A stretch of DNA of 18,995 nucleotides from JAUVXY01 sp964392345 (GCA_964392345.1 CAYMPQ010000030.1:1-18995); one strand, 5' to 3'. Shown: positions 1 to 7,682, counted from the stretch's first letter. Notes: a model not told the origin generated them from the letters alone. A program made the numbers and translations.

Positions 1-262
1 GCCCTGTTTCAGGATTAACACAGAACCCGGTTCCTACAAAAGCCCAATAATAAGCATCGCTCCATGTATTCTCCCACGGGTCAAGTACGTAACCCCAGAA
101 ATATGTATTTACAAAGCAAACTGATGGTTGCGTTAGCAATACCTTGTCCTGTGGAGTAAGCTCGTATGCTGTTTCTTTAGCAGCACAGCCCAGAAAAGAA
201 AAACTTATGCACAAAATGAGGATGAACAAAACAGACAGGATCCTAATAAACCTTTTATTCAT
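1..262 (-). CDS. Lipoprotein, probable trypsin/HtrA-like serine protease (partial, N-terminus only)
   Basis: The gene starts at ATG 262-260 behind an AAGGAG ribosome site (276-271, 8-nt spacer) and is cut by the left edge, so only 87 residues are visible. The protein begins with a basic MNKR segment, then a hydrophobic stretch to about residue 25, then the lipobox SFLGC with the lipidated cysteine at residue 26. It is therefore expected to be exported and anchored to the membrane outer face. Residues 76-87 read VGTGFCVNPETG, which resembles the GSGFvvnpdG strand at the start of trypsin-like (S1C/HtrA) domains; the catalytic His, Asp and Ser would lie beyond the edge and are not seen. An aromatic-rich segment (residues about 56-75) precedes it. 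The lipoprotein call is firm; the protease call is inference from one short motif. It has its own promoter and is not part of the neighbouring bsh operon. Confidence 0.7.
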   Translation of the reverse strand, partial: MNKRFIRILSVLFILILCISFSFLGCAAKETAYELTPQDKVLLTQPSVCFVNTYFWGYVLDPWENTWSDAYYWAFVGTGFCVNPETG

Positions 263-318
263 TTTACATTCTCCTTACATTTATTCCGGTAAATGGCTGA
301 AATAAATAATAAAATAAT

Positions 319-343
319 AAACTATTATAATTTATTATAGTTT
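319..343. repeat. 25-bp near-perfect palindrome over the lipoprotein promoter -10
   Basis: The arms AAACTAT and ATAGTTT continue inward as an almost fully self-complementary sequence around a central base, with one mismatched pair. It covers the -10 box (334-339) and the expected start site, the position of a typical repressor operator. The sequence is A/T-only in its core, so chance cannot be dismissed; no regulator gene is visible nearby. Confidence 0.45.
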
Positions 344-362
344 CTCTTTTTATTATTGTCAA
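334..362 (-). promoter_or_regulatory. Sigma70-type promoter of the lipoprotein gene
   Basis: On the minus strand, TTGACA (362-357) and TATAAT (339-334) are separated by exactly 17 nt, a perfect match to the housekeeping consensus. The start site would be near 327, giving a leader of about 65 nt before ATG 262. It reads only into the lipoprotein gene. Confidence 0.8.
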
Positions 363-389
363 AAAAAGTATTAATATTTTATTAAATTT

Positions 390-1463
390 TTAACAATATT
401 TATTTTTAAATATTTCTATATCTTTGTTTGAAACAAGTACATTAAATTCCAACCTGTAATTTATTTTTTCACCTGGCTCTATAAACCTTAAAGTTCCCTC
501 TTCTCTTTCTATTTTTCTACCCCTGACCAGACTGTTTACAGGTTCGATTCCGCAGACATACTCACCCATTCCCATTTGCTTCCACTGTACAAGATAAGGG
601 AGATTATCTTTATTGAACTTCAGCCATATTCCTATGCCTTCGCCATTATTAAAATCAGGATTTACAATTGCAACATTTGAGTTTCCATCTTTGTCTGCTT
701 TTATATCATGGAAGTAGCACTGTTCCTTAAACCCGCAAATTGGTTCAGAAAATTTAGAAAATTTGTCAAATCCCTTTTTGGCTTCTTCGTCTCTTGGAGT
801 TACTTCAGCTTTGGATTCTAAAAGGCTGGATGTGCTGTCTAAAACAGGGTAGCCAATATTTACATGATACAGCATCATAATTGGAGACTTCTCTGAACCA
901 ATGTTTTCTACAGAATCTTCAACTACCACTTTGGGGGTGTCCATCCAGGTCGTAATCTTTCTTGTTAGTTCAAGCTTGTCGCCAAATACTTTTGCTTCCC
1001 TTATCTTTCCCTGTACAAACATAACATAGCTATCGCCTTCCCACTTTCCATCCGACCAAACGTTCTCAGCGCTTAAGTTTGATATCCTGCCGTGGAGCCC
1101 GAGTTCTTCACCATTGTCTACGCTTGGGTGCCCCACATAAGTCATACCGCAAGTAGTAAGCAAGCCCCCATAAAAAGTTCTTAGCCACTCAGCACCCCTG
1201 CTCTCATAAAATACTGGCGAAGTTTCCCTTGTTGCCGACCTCCAGTTTACAGGGATAGATTTATATGACAGATATGATATATCCATTGCCCTGTCAAGCA
1301 GGACAGTCATATCAAGCCCGCAGGGGCTCTTCATATCAACAGCCCTTATTCCCTTTCGAAGTCCGTCAGTAAACTCATAGCATTTTACGCCTCCAAGCTG
1401 AGAAATATCTCCAACCTTTTTTAAAACATCTTCTTTTTTTAGATCCCTGCCAAAAATTTCCAT
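390..1463 (-). CDS. DUF4432 / aldose 1-epimerase-like protein
   Basis: This 357-residue protein matches the DUF4432 branch of the galactose-mutarotase-like fold: GLHGRIS at 122-128 with a candidate catalytic His124, LYHVN around His200, and an EYVCGIEP segment at 301-308 whose Glu307 would be the base. Members bind sugars, but the substrate is not settled and cannot be read from sequence. No signal peptide is present, so it is cytoplasmic. ATG 1463 has a good site (AAGGAG, a few nt upstream). It begins 27 nt after the bshA stop on the same strand, so it is probably the last gene of the bsh transcript. A link to bacillithiol sugars is only suggested by position. Downstream lies an A/T-only stretch with no convincing terminator. 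Confidence 0.75.
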   Translation of the reverse strand: MEIFGRDLKKEDVLKKVGDISQLGGVKCYEFTDGLRKGIRAVDMKSPCGLDMTVLLDRAMDISYLSYKSIPVNWRSATRETSPVFYESRGAEWLRTFYGGLLTTCGMTYVGHPSVDNGEELGLHGRISNLSAENVWSDGKWEGDSYVMFVQGKIREAKVFGDKLELTRKITTWMDTPKVVVEDSVENIGSEKSPIMMLYHVNIGYPVLDSTSSLLESKAEVTPRDEEAKKGFDKFSKFSEPICGFKEQCYFHDIKADKDGNSNVAIVNPDFNNGEGIGIWLKFNKDNLPYLVQWKQMGMGEYVCGIEPVNSLVRGRKIEREEGTLRFIEPGEKINYRLEFNVLVSNKDIEIFKNKYC

Positions 1464-1490
1464 AGCTGCTCCTTTCTGTTTTTAAAATCT

Positions 1491-2609
1491 TTACTTTCGT
1501 AAAATTTCTTTATAATACTCTACATATTGAGGGACTATCAAACTGCTGTCAAATAATTTAGCTCTCTTCCTGGCTTCTATTCCCATCCTTTCCCTCATAC
1601 TTTCATCACTTAGCAATTTAATTGCAGCTTCGCTCATGGCACCGGTATCATATGGGTCAAATATAAAACCACTCTTGCCGTGAATGACCACTTCTTTTAA
1701 CCCTCCCACCTTTGTTCCAATTACTGGAACCTCGCAGCTTAATGCCTCAAGGGCTGAAAGACCAAAACTTTCACTGGTAGACGGCAATAAAAAAAGATCG
1801 CTTACATTTAAGAGTGGAATTACATTTTCCTGCCTGCCCATAAAAATTACTTTATTTTCTAATCCTAATTCATCCACCAAATTCCTGCATGCGCACATTT
1901 CCGGACCATCTCCAATCAGGAGCAGCTTGCTTTTAACTTCCATGCTTATTTTATAAAATACCTTTATTACACTATCTACATTCTTTACATGTCTAAAGTT
2001 AGAAATGTGGGTAACAACCTTGTCGCCTTTTTTAATGAATTCAATTTTCTTTTTGCTCTCATTGGTCCTTTTGTATGTTTCTGTATCCACAAAATTGTAT
2101 ATAACACTTATTTTTTTATTTATTTTAAAAATTTTTTGAGTGGCATTTTTTAAGTACTCAGACACACATGTTATTCCGTCACTATTTTCTATAATAAATT
2201 TTGTACTTTTATAGAATGAAGCATGATTTCCTACCAAAGTTATGTCGGTTCCATGCAGTGTTGTAACGAACTTAAATTTATCATCTCCTAATATCTTTTT
2301 AGCCAGGTAGGCTGCTGCTGCATGAGGTATGGCATAATGTACATGCAAAATATCTAACTTTTCTGTTTCTGCAACCTCTGCCATTTTTGCACAAAGAGAA
2401 AGGCTGTAAGGGGGATATTTAAACAGAGGATAATCCAGGGTCTCAACTTCATGAAAAAATATATTTTTATAAAAGCGGTTAATTCTAAATGGAATTTCAT
2501 AGCTAATAAAATGAACATTATTTCCCCTCTTAGCCAGTTCAATTCCAAGTTCTGATGCTACCACCCCGCTGCCTCCATAAGTAGGGTAGCAGGTTATCCC
2601 TATATTCAT
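1491..2609 (-). CDS. bshA: N-acetyl-alpha-D-glucosaminyl L-malate synthase (bacillithiol step 1)
   Basis: A GT4-family glycosyltransferase of 372 residues that joins GlcNAc from UDP-GlcNAc to L-malate, the first step of bacillithiol synthesis. The N-terminal lobe opens with MNIGITCYPTYGGSG (glycine loop 12-15). HVHYAIPHA (89-97) and LHGTDIT (118-124) are characteristic of BshA, and the donor-binding EX7E motif is E280 to E288 in ESFGLSALE. Length is normal for the family and no lesion is seen. The start (ATG 2609) is supported by the conserved MNIGI opening; its ribosome site is weak. It follows bshB by 35 nt, and the order bshC-bshB-bshA in one transcript makes the assignment much safer than for a lone glycosyltransferase. 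Confidence 0.93.
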   Translation of the reverse strand: MNIGITCYPTYGGSGVVASELGIELAKRGNNVHFISYEIPFRINRFYKNIFFHEVETLDYPLFKYPPYSLSLCAKMAEVAETEKLDILHVHYAIPHAAAAYLAKKILGDDKFKFVTTLHGTDITLVGNHASFYKSTKFIIENSDGITCVSEYLKNATQKIFKINKKISVIYNFVDTETYKRTNESKKKIEFIKKGDKVVTHISNFRHVKNVDSVIKVFYKISMEVKSKLLLIGDGPEMCACRNLVDELGLENKVIFMGRQENVIPLLNVSDLFLLPSTSESFGLSALEALSCEVPVIGTKVGGLKEVVIHGKSGFIFDPYDTGAMSEAAIKLLSDESMRERMGIEARKRAKLFDSSLIVPQYVEYYKEILRK

Positions 2610-2644
2610 AGTTTGCTTTGTATGTATTTACAAATTATAGCCTT

Positions 2645-3379
2645 TTAAGCCAAATACTGAAAAAATTTCACAGGGTCGTCTATCTTTATATTAAATTCAG
2701 CAAAATATGGTTCTCCATACTCGGATTTTATTTTTAGCCCATAGTATCTGCATCTATTGCCAATCATATCATGATAATGTTTTGAGGCTATATGTGTTAC
2801 CACAGTCTTTTCTGTGTTACTGTAAAATTGAGACTCGTATGCTGCAACTGCTTTTATCTTTTCTTTATAATACTTAGATATATCAACTATGAAAGTTGGT
2901 TTAAATTCATAATGGAGCATGTAGCTTATTACAATAGAAGGCCTGTAAAAATCATACTTTGTTGTAAATTTTTTTAGCCCTGAAATAAAGATGGAATCTT
3001 TTAATAACTTGTAAGAATTCTCGTGATCAGGATGCCGATCCTTCCAGAAAGGGATAAGAGCAGCTTCCGGCCTGTATTTTCTGATAGCTTCGATTACCTT
3101 AAGCCTGCTGTCAGAATCATTTTTTATATTTCCATCCTCAAGCTTAAGATTTTCCCTGACGTCTAATTTTAATATTCTTGAAGCCTTATCTGTTTCTTTC
3201 TTTCTTATCTCTAAATTCCCATTTGTAGAAAGCTCTCCCTGTGTGAGGTCAATTATTCCTGTTTTATGCCCTATATCTTTTAATTTAAGCAAAAGCCCGC
3301 CACACCCAGTTTCTGCGTCATCAGGGTGTGTGCCAAATGCTAAAATATCTACCTTCACTGATACCACCAAACCTGTCAC
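2645..3379 (-). CDS. bshB1: Bacillithiol biosynthesis deacetylase (GlcNAc-malate deacetylase)
   Basis: A LmbE-like zinc deacetylase that removes acetate from GlcNAc-malate to give GlcN-malate. The metal site is visible: HPDD at 18-21 (zinc ligands His18 and Asp21, with Asp20 the likely base) and RHPDHE at 115-120 supplying the third histidine ligand. The first possible start is GTG 3379, whose GTGA overlaps the bshC stop and lacks a ribosome site. A second GTG at 3358 gives MKVDILAFGTHPDD, has GGTGG 5 nt upstream and fits the usual family start and length (237 residues) better. I give the longer form but consider 3358 more likely. The close overlap with bshC implies translational coupling. 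Confidence 0.92.
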   Translation of the reverse strand: MTGLVVSVKVDILAFGTHPDDAETGCGGLLLKLKDIGHKTGIIDLTQGELSTNGNLEIRKKETDKASRILKLDVRENLKLEDGNIKNDSDSRLKVIEAIRKYRPEAALIPFWKDRHPDHENSYKLLKDSIFISGLKKFTTKYDFYRPSIVISYMLHYEFKPTFIVDISKYYKEKIKAVAAYESQFYSNTEKTVVTHIASKHYHDMIGNRCRYYGLKIKSEYGEPYFAEFNIKIDDPVKFFQYLA

Positions 3380-5046
3380 TCAGATATTTCTATAAATTTA
3401 TGCGAAAAACTTAAAGGTTTTAATTCCAGATAAAGACTGCCTGTAAAATCAAAACCATATTTATTTATAAAATCCCATATACTCAATTCTCTCTCCTGCA
3501 AGTTACTGTATGGGAAAATACTCTGATAAACTTTATCTAAACTCCCGGCAACATAGCTGTTTTGTTTTTTATATTCCGAATACAGCTTTTTTTCCAGTAT
3601 GCTGGTTTCTTTTTTAATATTTCTCTTAATTCTATCAAAAGAGCTGGAAATATTCATTTCATAATTAGAAATATTTTTTTCAAATCTTTTTATTAACTCT
3701 TCTGTATCATTTTTGAACCCTGCCATTAATTCATCAAGGTTTAAATTTAGTCTTCTCTCTATAATTTTTCTGGTTAATTTCTCTCTGTCTAACTGTAAAT
3801 CTGCATCACTTATCTCAAACCTGTCCAATACTTTTTTAATCCTTTTTTCAATTATTGTCGCTGAAAATCGCGGATAAATAATTGGAAGCCTTACACCCGC
3901 CAGATCATATATTTTTTTAAGCTGGGAAAAATAGCTTACCTCCCCGGGTCCGCAAACGCAGCACATAACAGGCAAAACACTGTCTTGAAGAAGCGGCCGC
4001 ATTATAACATTCAAACTTATATCCTTGATATTTTTTTCAACATGCTTAATTAGTTCATCTCTTGTAAATCTTTTATTTCCAGCTGCAAAATAACCCTTTC
4101 TAACTTCGGTTATCTTTTCTCTGGCTCCTTTTAAATCTAAGAAAAAGTTGAGTGTCTCTGTCTGTGAATTAATCTGTGAGTGATAACCATCCTCCCTTAA
4201 CTTATCTCCTGCATCATTGACAATGCTGCCTATTTTTTTATGGTTATCTATGTCATAAGTTAAAAGACCGCGCGACAGGCTCTTAAGTTCTTTTACAGCA
4301 GGGTCTATTACTACAAGGCCATAATCTGAAAACATTCTGGAAATTATTACCGAAAAAAAATAAGAAATGCTTATGCCGCCATCTTCTACAAAGCTGCTGT
4401 CTGCTGCTGCGCTTAAGCATTCATTTAAAAAATCAACTGCTGCACCTTTGAAATCTGTAGGATTTAGAGCATTGCTTAAGTTATCAATTACCCCTTTAAA
4501 ATCATCAGTCTTCAAACAAATTCTTGAATATTTTACACCCTTTCTAACACCTGTCAGATCAAGGGTGATGTTTTTTAAATTTTTATTTAAAATTGTTAAA
4601 TTATTTACCTGCTCAAGGTTGCTGTCATCAGATGCGTTCCAGAAACAAGGAACAATCTTTTTATTTAATTTATTTTCTAAAAAATTGCTGACTTTCAGCA
4701 CAGTCAAAATCTTATAAATTATAAATATGGGACCTGTCAGCAGTCCGGGCTGTTGTCCGCCAATTACAACTGCTGATTTGCTGTCTTCCAAAGCATCAAT
4801 ATTTTCTATTGTTTTCCTGCTGCAGCCAAGGCTCTCATTATAATTTTTTAAGATACTGCATACATTGGGCCTCAGGCTGTGGTCGTAATTCAGGCTGATA
4901 TCTTCAAATCTTTTTTTGTAGCTGTCAATTCTCCGAAAGTCATACTGGTAGTGGTTTCTTATTTTATCAAAATTGAAGATATAATCCCTGTAGAGGTTAT
5001 TGTAATAAAACTTGCTTAAATCTATTTTTTTTAATTCTATATTCAT
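3376..5046 (-). CDS. bshC: Putative cysteine ligase of bacillithiol synthesis
   Basis: A 556-residue BshC, slightly longer than usual (about 540), thought to add cysteine to GlcN-malate in the last step. Hallmarks in order: GGQQPGLLTGP at 96-106, a Rossmann-like core with PCFWNASDDSNLEQVN (133-148), RPLLQDSVLPV followed by CGPGEVSYFSQL near residues 350-380, and a long predicted coiled coil covering roughly residues 415-510. The segment usually written EDHDFEE in this family is here SDDSNLEQ, a divergent version of a conserved acidic patch. ATG 5046 is the first gene of the operon. Its ribosome site is poor (AGG close to ATG) and no strong promoter is evident in the 227-bp gap shared with divergent mnmA. 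The last bases overlap the bshB start. Confidence 0.9.
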   Translation of the reverse strand: MNIELKKIDLSKFYYNNLYRDYIFNFDKIRNHYQYDFRRIDSYKKRFEDISLNYDHSLRPNVCSILKNYNESLGCSRKTIENIDALEDSKSAVVIGGQQPGLLTGPIFIIYKILTVLKVSNFLENKLNKKIVPCFWNASDDSNLEQVNNLTILNKNLKNITLDLTGVRKGVKYSRICLKTDDFKGVIDNLSNALNPTDFKGAAVDFLNECLSAAADSSFVEDGGISISYFFSVIISRMFSDYGLVVIDPAVKELKSLSRGLLTYDIDNHKKIGSIVNDAGDKLREDGYHSQINSQTETLNFFLDLKGAREKITEVRKGYFAAGNKRFTRDELIKHVEKNIKDISLNVIMRPLLQDSVLPVMCCVCGPGEVSYFSQLKKIYDLAGVRLPIIYPRFSATIIEKRIKKVLDRFEISDADLQLDREKLTRKIIERRLNLNLDELMAGFKNDTEELIKRFEKNISNYEMNISSSFDRIKRNIKKETSILEKKLYSEYKKQNSYVAGSLDKVYQSIFPYSNLQERELSIWDFINKYGFDFTGSLYLELKPLSFSHKFIEISE

Positions 5047-5273
5047 AACCTGAATTATTATCAGCTAAATATGTATCTTTTTTGTTTTGCGTTCATTGCA
5101 CTTGCACATGCATTCAGAAAAATATATCTACTACTTTAAGACTGACAGCCGCAGGGTTTATTTCTTAGCATAACCTGTATCCATCAGTAAATTAAAATTA
5201 TATAATATTCTACATAATATCTTGTAATTTACCAGTAGAGCGAAATAAAGTTCATCAAAACAGCTCTCATAAT

Positions 5274-6401
5274 GTGATAAACAAAAAATTTTTACAAGCA
5301 GACAAGCATATGATTACAGGCACCAGCAGTAAGAGTAAATATGGAACCTGCGGCAAGAGCATAGCTGTTGCCGTAAGCGGAGGAGTTGACAGCGGAGTTG
5401 CAGCCAAACTTTTATCTGAAGAAGGATTTGATATTTTTGGAATTACCATGAAATTTCTTCCAGAAATTTTTAATTCCCACATAGAAGCTGCCAAAATGAT
5501 AACAGAACAATTAAACATCCCCTTTGTTGAAATTGATCTTACGGATGAATTTGAAAAAATTATTATCAAACCTTTCTGCTCAAATTATTTTCAGGGAAAA
5601 ACTCCCAACCCATGTATAGAATGCAACAAATTTATAAAATTTGGGCTGCTTCTCAAAAAAGCAAAAAGCCTTGGGGCAAGCTTTTTGGCTACAGGCCATT
5701 ACTGCATAGTTGCTAAGTCCCCTGCAACGGGCCTCTTTGAAGTAAAAAAAGCATTTGACAGAAGCAAGGATCAAAGTTACGTATTCTGGAAATTAAACCA
5801 GGAGCAGCTTTCTTACATAAAGACACCCCTTGGGATGCTTACAAAAAAAGAAGTAAAGAATAAAGCCAGCAAGCTTTATTCTTTTCTTGAAGGAAAAAGC
5901 GAAAGCCAGGAAATCTGTTTTATTCCAAATAATGATTACAAGAGCTTCCTTTTAAAAAGATTTAAAAATATAAAAGAGGGTAAAATCTTAAACACTAAAG
6001 GGGAAATAATAGGAAAACATAAGGGATATCCTTTTTATACAGTTGGGCAAAGAAGAGGGCTTGGTGTCAGCTACAAAAAACCCCTATATGTAAAAGAGAT
6101 CATTCCAGATGAAAATATAATTATTGCCGGTGAGGAAAAAGACCTGTATCAAAAAAAATTTATCGTAAATGAGGTAAATTTTGTGTCAGGCACTCCACCT
6201 GAAAAAAGTTTTAGAGCAGATGTAAAAATCAGGTATAAAGCTAAGGAAAGCCCGGCTCAGGTTAATATACTGAGCAAAGATACAGCTGAGGTTATTTTTG
6301 ATGATCCGCAAAAAGCTGTAACTCCGGGGCAATCTGCAGTTTTTTATAGAAAGGATTTCCTCATTGGAGGAGGTATTATTGCTCAAATAAATCTGTGCTG
6401 A
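5274..6401 (+). CDS. mnmA: tRNA-specific 2-thiouridylase
   Basis: MnmA uses ATP and a persulfide sulfur to make 2-thiouridine at wobble position 34 of the Lys, Glu and Gln tRNAs. Visible motifs: PP-loop SGGVDS at 35-40; NPCIECNKFIKFG at 112-124, where Cys117 matches the first catalytic cysteine and Cys114 is an extra one seen in some lineages; ATGHY at 139-143; and ICFIP, whose Cys215 is the second catalytic cysteine. GQRRGLG (258-264) and the C-terminal beta-barrel are complete. The start is uncertain: GTG 5274 gives 28 residues before the usual beginning, ATG 5310 is an alternative, and neither has a good ribosome site. Its 3' end overlaps cysK tail to tail by 26 bp. Confidence 0.93.
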   Translation: MINKKFLQADKHMITGTSSKSKYGTCGKSIAVAVSGGVDSGVAAKLLSEEGFDIFGITMKFLPEIFNSHIEAAKMITEQLNIPFVEIDLTDEFEKIIIKPFCSNYFQGKTPNPCIECNKFIKFGLLLKKAKSLGASFLATGHYCIVAKSPATGLFEVKKAFDRSKDQSYVFWKLNQEQLSYIKTPLGMLTKKEVKNKASKLYSFLEGKSESQEICFIPNNDYKSFLLKRFKNIKEGKILNTKGEIIGKHKGYPFYTVGQRRGLGVSYKKPLYVKEIIPDENIIIAGEEKDLYQKKFIVNEVNFVSGTPPEKSFRADVKIRYKAKESPAQVNILSKDTAEVIFDDPQKAVTPGQSAVFYRKDFLIGGGIIAQINLC

Positions 6402-7302
6402 GATACCTCTCACCTGAATCAGGAATTATAACTACTATCATTTTCCCCTTATTTTCTTTTCTTCCGGCAACTTTGAAAGCAGCCCACACCGCTGCTCCTG
6501 ATGATATGCCGGCAAGAATCCCTTCCTCTTTTGCCAGTCTGCGAGCCATTTGAAAAGCATTTGAGCTTTTAACTGCCACAACCTCGTCTATTAAATCAAC
6601 ATCAAGTACTTCCGGAATAAAACCTGCGCCTATCCCCTGAATTTTATGCGGTCCTGCCTTTCCTCCAGATAGTACCGGGGAATCTGCAGGCTCTACTGCT
6701 ACTACTTTCAGCTGAGGTTTTTTACTTTTTAGCAATCTTCCACAGCCTGTAATGGTCCCGCCGGTCCCAACTCCGCTAACCAATACATCGACTTTTCCGT
6801 CTGTGTCATTCCATATTTCTACCCCAGTTGTGCGCTCATGAATTTCAGGGTTTGCAGGATTGCTAAACTGCTGTGGTATATATGAATCTTTTATTTCATC
6901 ATGCAGTCTTTCTGCCTCTCTAATAGCACCGCTCATTCCTTCGCCAGCAGGAGTCAGCAGTATATCAGCGCCAAATGCAGAGAGCAGTTTTCTTCTTTCC
7001 ATGCTCATATTTTCCGGCATTGTAAGTATAAGCTTATAACCCTTTAAGGCGCATACTGCAGCAAGGCCCACCCCTGTGTTGCCACTTGTAGGTTCAATTA
7101 TAACTGTTGTCCCCGGAGATATTAATTTTTGCTTTTCAGCTTCTTCTATCATACTGCAGCCAATTCTATCCTTAACGCTTCCACCGGGATTTAAAAACTC
7201 CAACTTTGCAATCACATCTGATTCTAATCCATTTGAAATCTTTGAAAGCCTGACCAGCGGAGTATTCCCAATAAGTTCATTTACACTGCCTGCTATCTTC
7301 AT
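6376..7302 (-). CDS. cysK: Cysteine synthase (O-acetylserine sulfhydrylase)
   Basis: A 308-residue fold-type II PLP enzyme making cysteine from O-acetylserine and sulfide. The PLP lysine is Lys44 in NPGGSVKDR. The substrate loop EPTSGNTG is at 70-77 and the phosphate-binding GVGTGGTITG at 177-186; QFSNPANPEIH and the late GISSGA motif are also intact. Length is normal, with no C-terminal regulatory domain, so this is CysK/CysM-type and not cystathionine beta-synthase. ATG 7302 has AAAGGA about 7 nt upstream. The gene is convergent with mnmA and lies near the bsh operon; its product would supply cysteine to BshC and, through a desulfurase not seen here, sulfur to MnmA. CysM cannot be fully excluded. 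Confidence 0.92.
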   Translation of the reverse strand: MKIAGSVNELIGNTPLVRLSKISNGLESDVIAKLEFLNPGGSVKDRIGCSMIEEAEKQKLISPGTTVIIEPTSGNTGVGLAAVCALKGYKLILTMPENMSMERRKLLSAFGADILLTPAGEGMSGAIREAERLHDEIKDSYIPQQFSNPANPEIHERTTGVEIWNDTDGKVDVLVSGVGTGGTITGCGRLLKSKKPQLKVVAVEPADSPVLSGGKAGPHKIQGIGAGFIPEVLDVDLIDEVVAVKSSNAFQMARRLAKEEGILAGISSGAAVWAAFKVAGRKENKGKMIVVIIPDSGERYLSTDLFEQ

Positions 7303-7387
7303 AAATATCCTTTCGCATATTAAATTTCCTTATTGATATTATCATTATTTTTTTAAAAAAAAATTTTAATTTTTTTTAAAATTTATA

Positions 7388-7416
7388 TTGACATCGATTT
7401 TACCTTTTGCTATATT
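7388..7416 (+). promoter_or_regulatory. Sigma70-type promoter of ilvE
   Basis: TTGACA (7388-7393), a 17-nt spacer and TATATT (7411-7416) make a near-consensus promoter. Transcription would start near 7423, exactly where the first stem of the structured leader begins, leaving an untranslated leader of about 260 nt before ilvE. Confidence 0.8.
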
Positions 7417-7423
7417 AAAAATA

Positions 7424-7596
7424 CTTTAGAGCAGGAGGCAACGCTTAGAAGTAATTGAAATTAGCAAACGAAAGAATGTTGAAAGTAAGTTAAAATTCTA
7501 AGTAGACCCTAAGGAAAGCTCTAAAGCAAGACCCCAAGGTGTTCAGTAGCCTAAAGTGGAAACTAAGGCGAAAGATAACTTGGGGTTTCTTCTTTT
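7424..7596 (+). promoter_or_regulatory. Structured 5' leader RNA of ilvE, candidate riboswitch or attenuator of unassigned class
   Basis: The RNA would begin with CTTTAGAGC (7424-7432), which pairs perfectly with GCTCTAAAG (7518-7526) to close a domain of about 100 nt. Inside it, CTTAGAA (7444-7450) pairs with TTCTAAG (7496-7502), flanked by unpaired purine-rich strands (7433-7443 and 7503-7517) such as a ligand pocket might use. A terminator hairpin follows at once. CTAAAG at 7551-7556 is an alternative partner for the first arm, and CCCTAAG (7508-7514) could pair with the terminator 3' arm, so switching is conceivable. I find no T-box sequence (TGGNACC) and no motif of SAM, lysine, glycine, TPP, FMN or cobalamin classes. 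The only tiny ORF (ATG 7477, five codons) is not a branched-chain leader peptide. Structure is seen; function is inferred. Confidence 0.6.
7529..7596 (+). terminator. Rho-independent-type terminator inside the ilvE leader
   Basis: ACCCCAAG (7531-7538) pairs with CTTGGGGT (7579-7586), extended by two weaker pairs, and a U-rich run TTCTTCTTTT follows (7587-7596). The large apical part contains its own stem, GCCT/AGGC with AGT/ACT and a GGAA tetraloop (7549-7569). It lies between promoter and gene, so unless read-through is regulated it would stop ilvE transcription. Confidence 0.6.
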
Positions 7597-7682
7597 GTAA
7601 GACACACCACACCTGAAAAATTCATTGCAAAAAGGCTTCGAAAAAAGTAAGATATAAAGATTAAAATCATAAGGAGGAAATG

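Noticed and set aside
363..400. Terminator after the DUF4432 gene
   Set aside because: A possible AATATT/AATATT stem precedes T7 but is A/T only and too weak to call.
4367..4717. A 116-codon plus-strand frame inside bshC
   Set aside because: Antisense shadow of a well-supported gene with no start signal or recognisable product.
5047..5273. Promoters in the bshC-mnmA divergent gap
   Set aside because: TATAAT-like words occur on both strands, but none has a recognisable -35 box at 16-18 nt, so no promoter is claimed.
7431..7440. AGGAGG at the start of the ilvE leader as a ribosome site
   Set aside because: No ATG, GTG or TTG follows at usable distance; the bases are better explained as junction of the folded RNA.
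7477..7494. Leader peptide for ribosome-mediated attenuation
   Set aside because: The only ATG frame in the leader is five codons (MLKVS) without a ribosome site or a run of Val, Leu or Ile codons.
7424..7682. T-box leader for ilvE
   Set aside because: The near-invariant TGGNACC T-box sequence and a specifier stem with the expected flanking motifs are not present.
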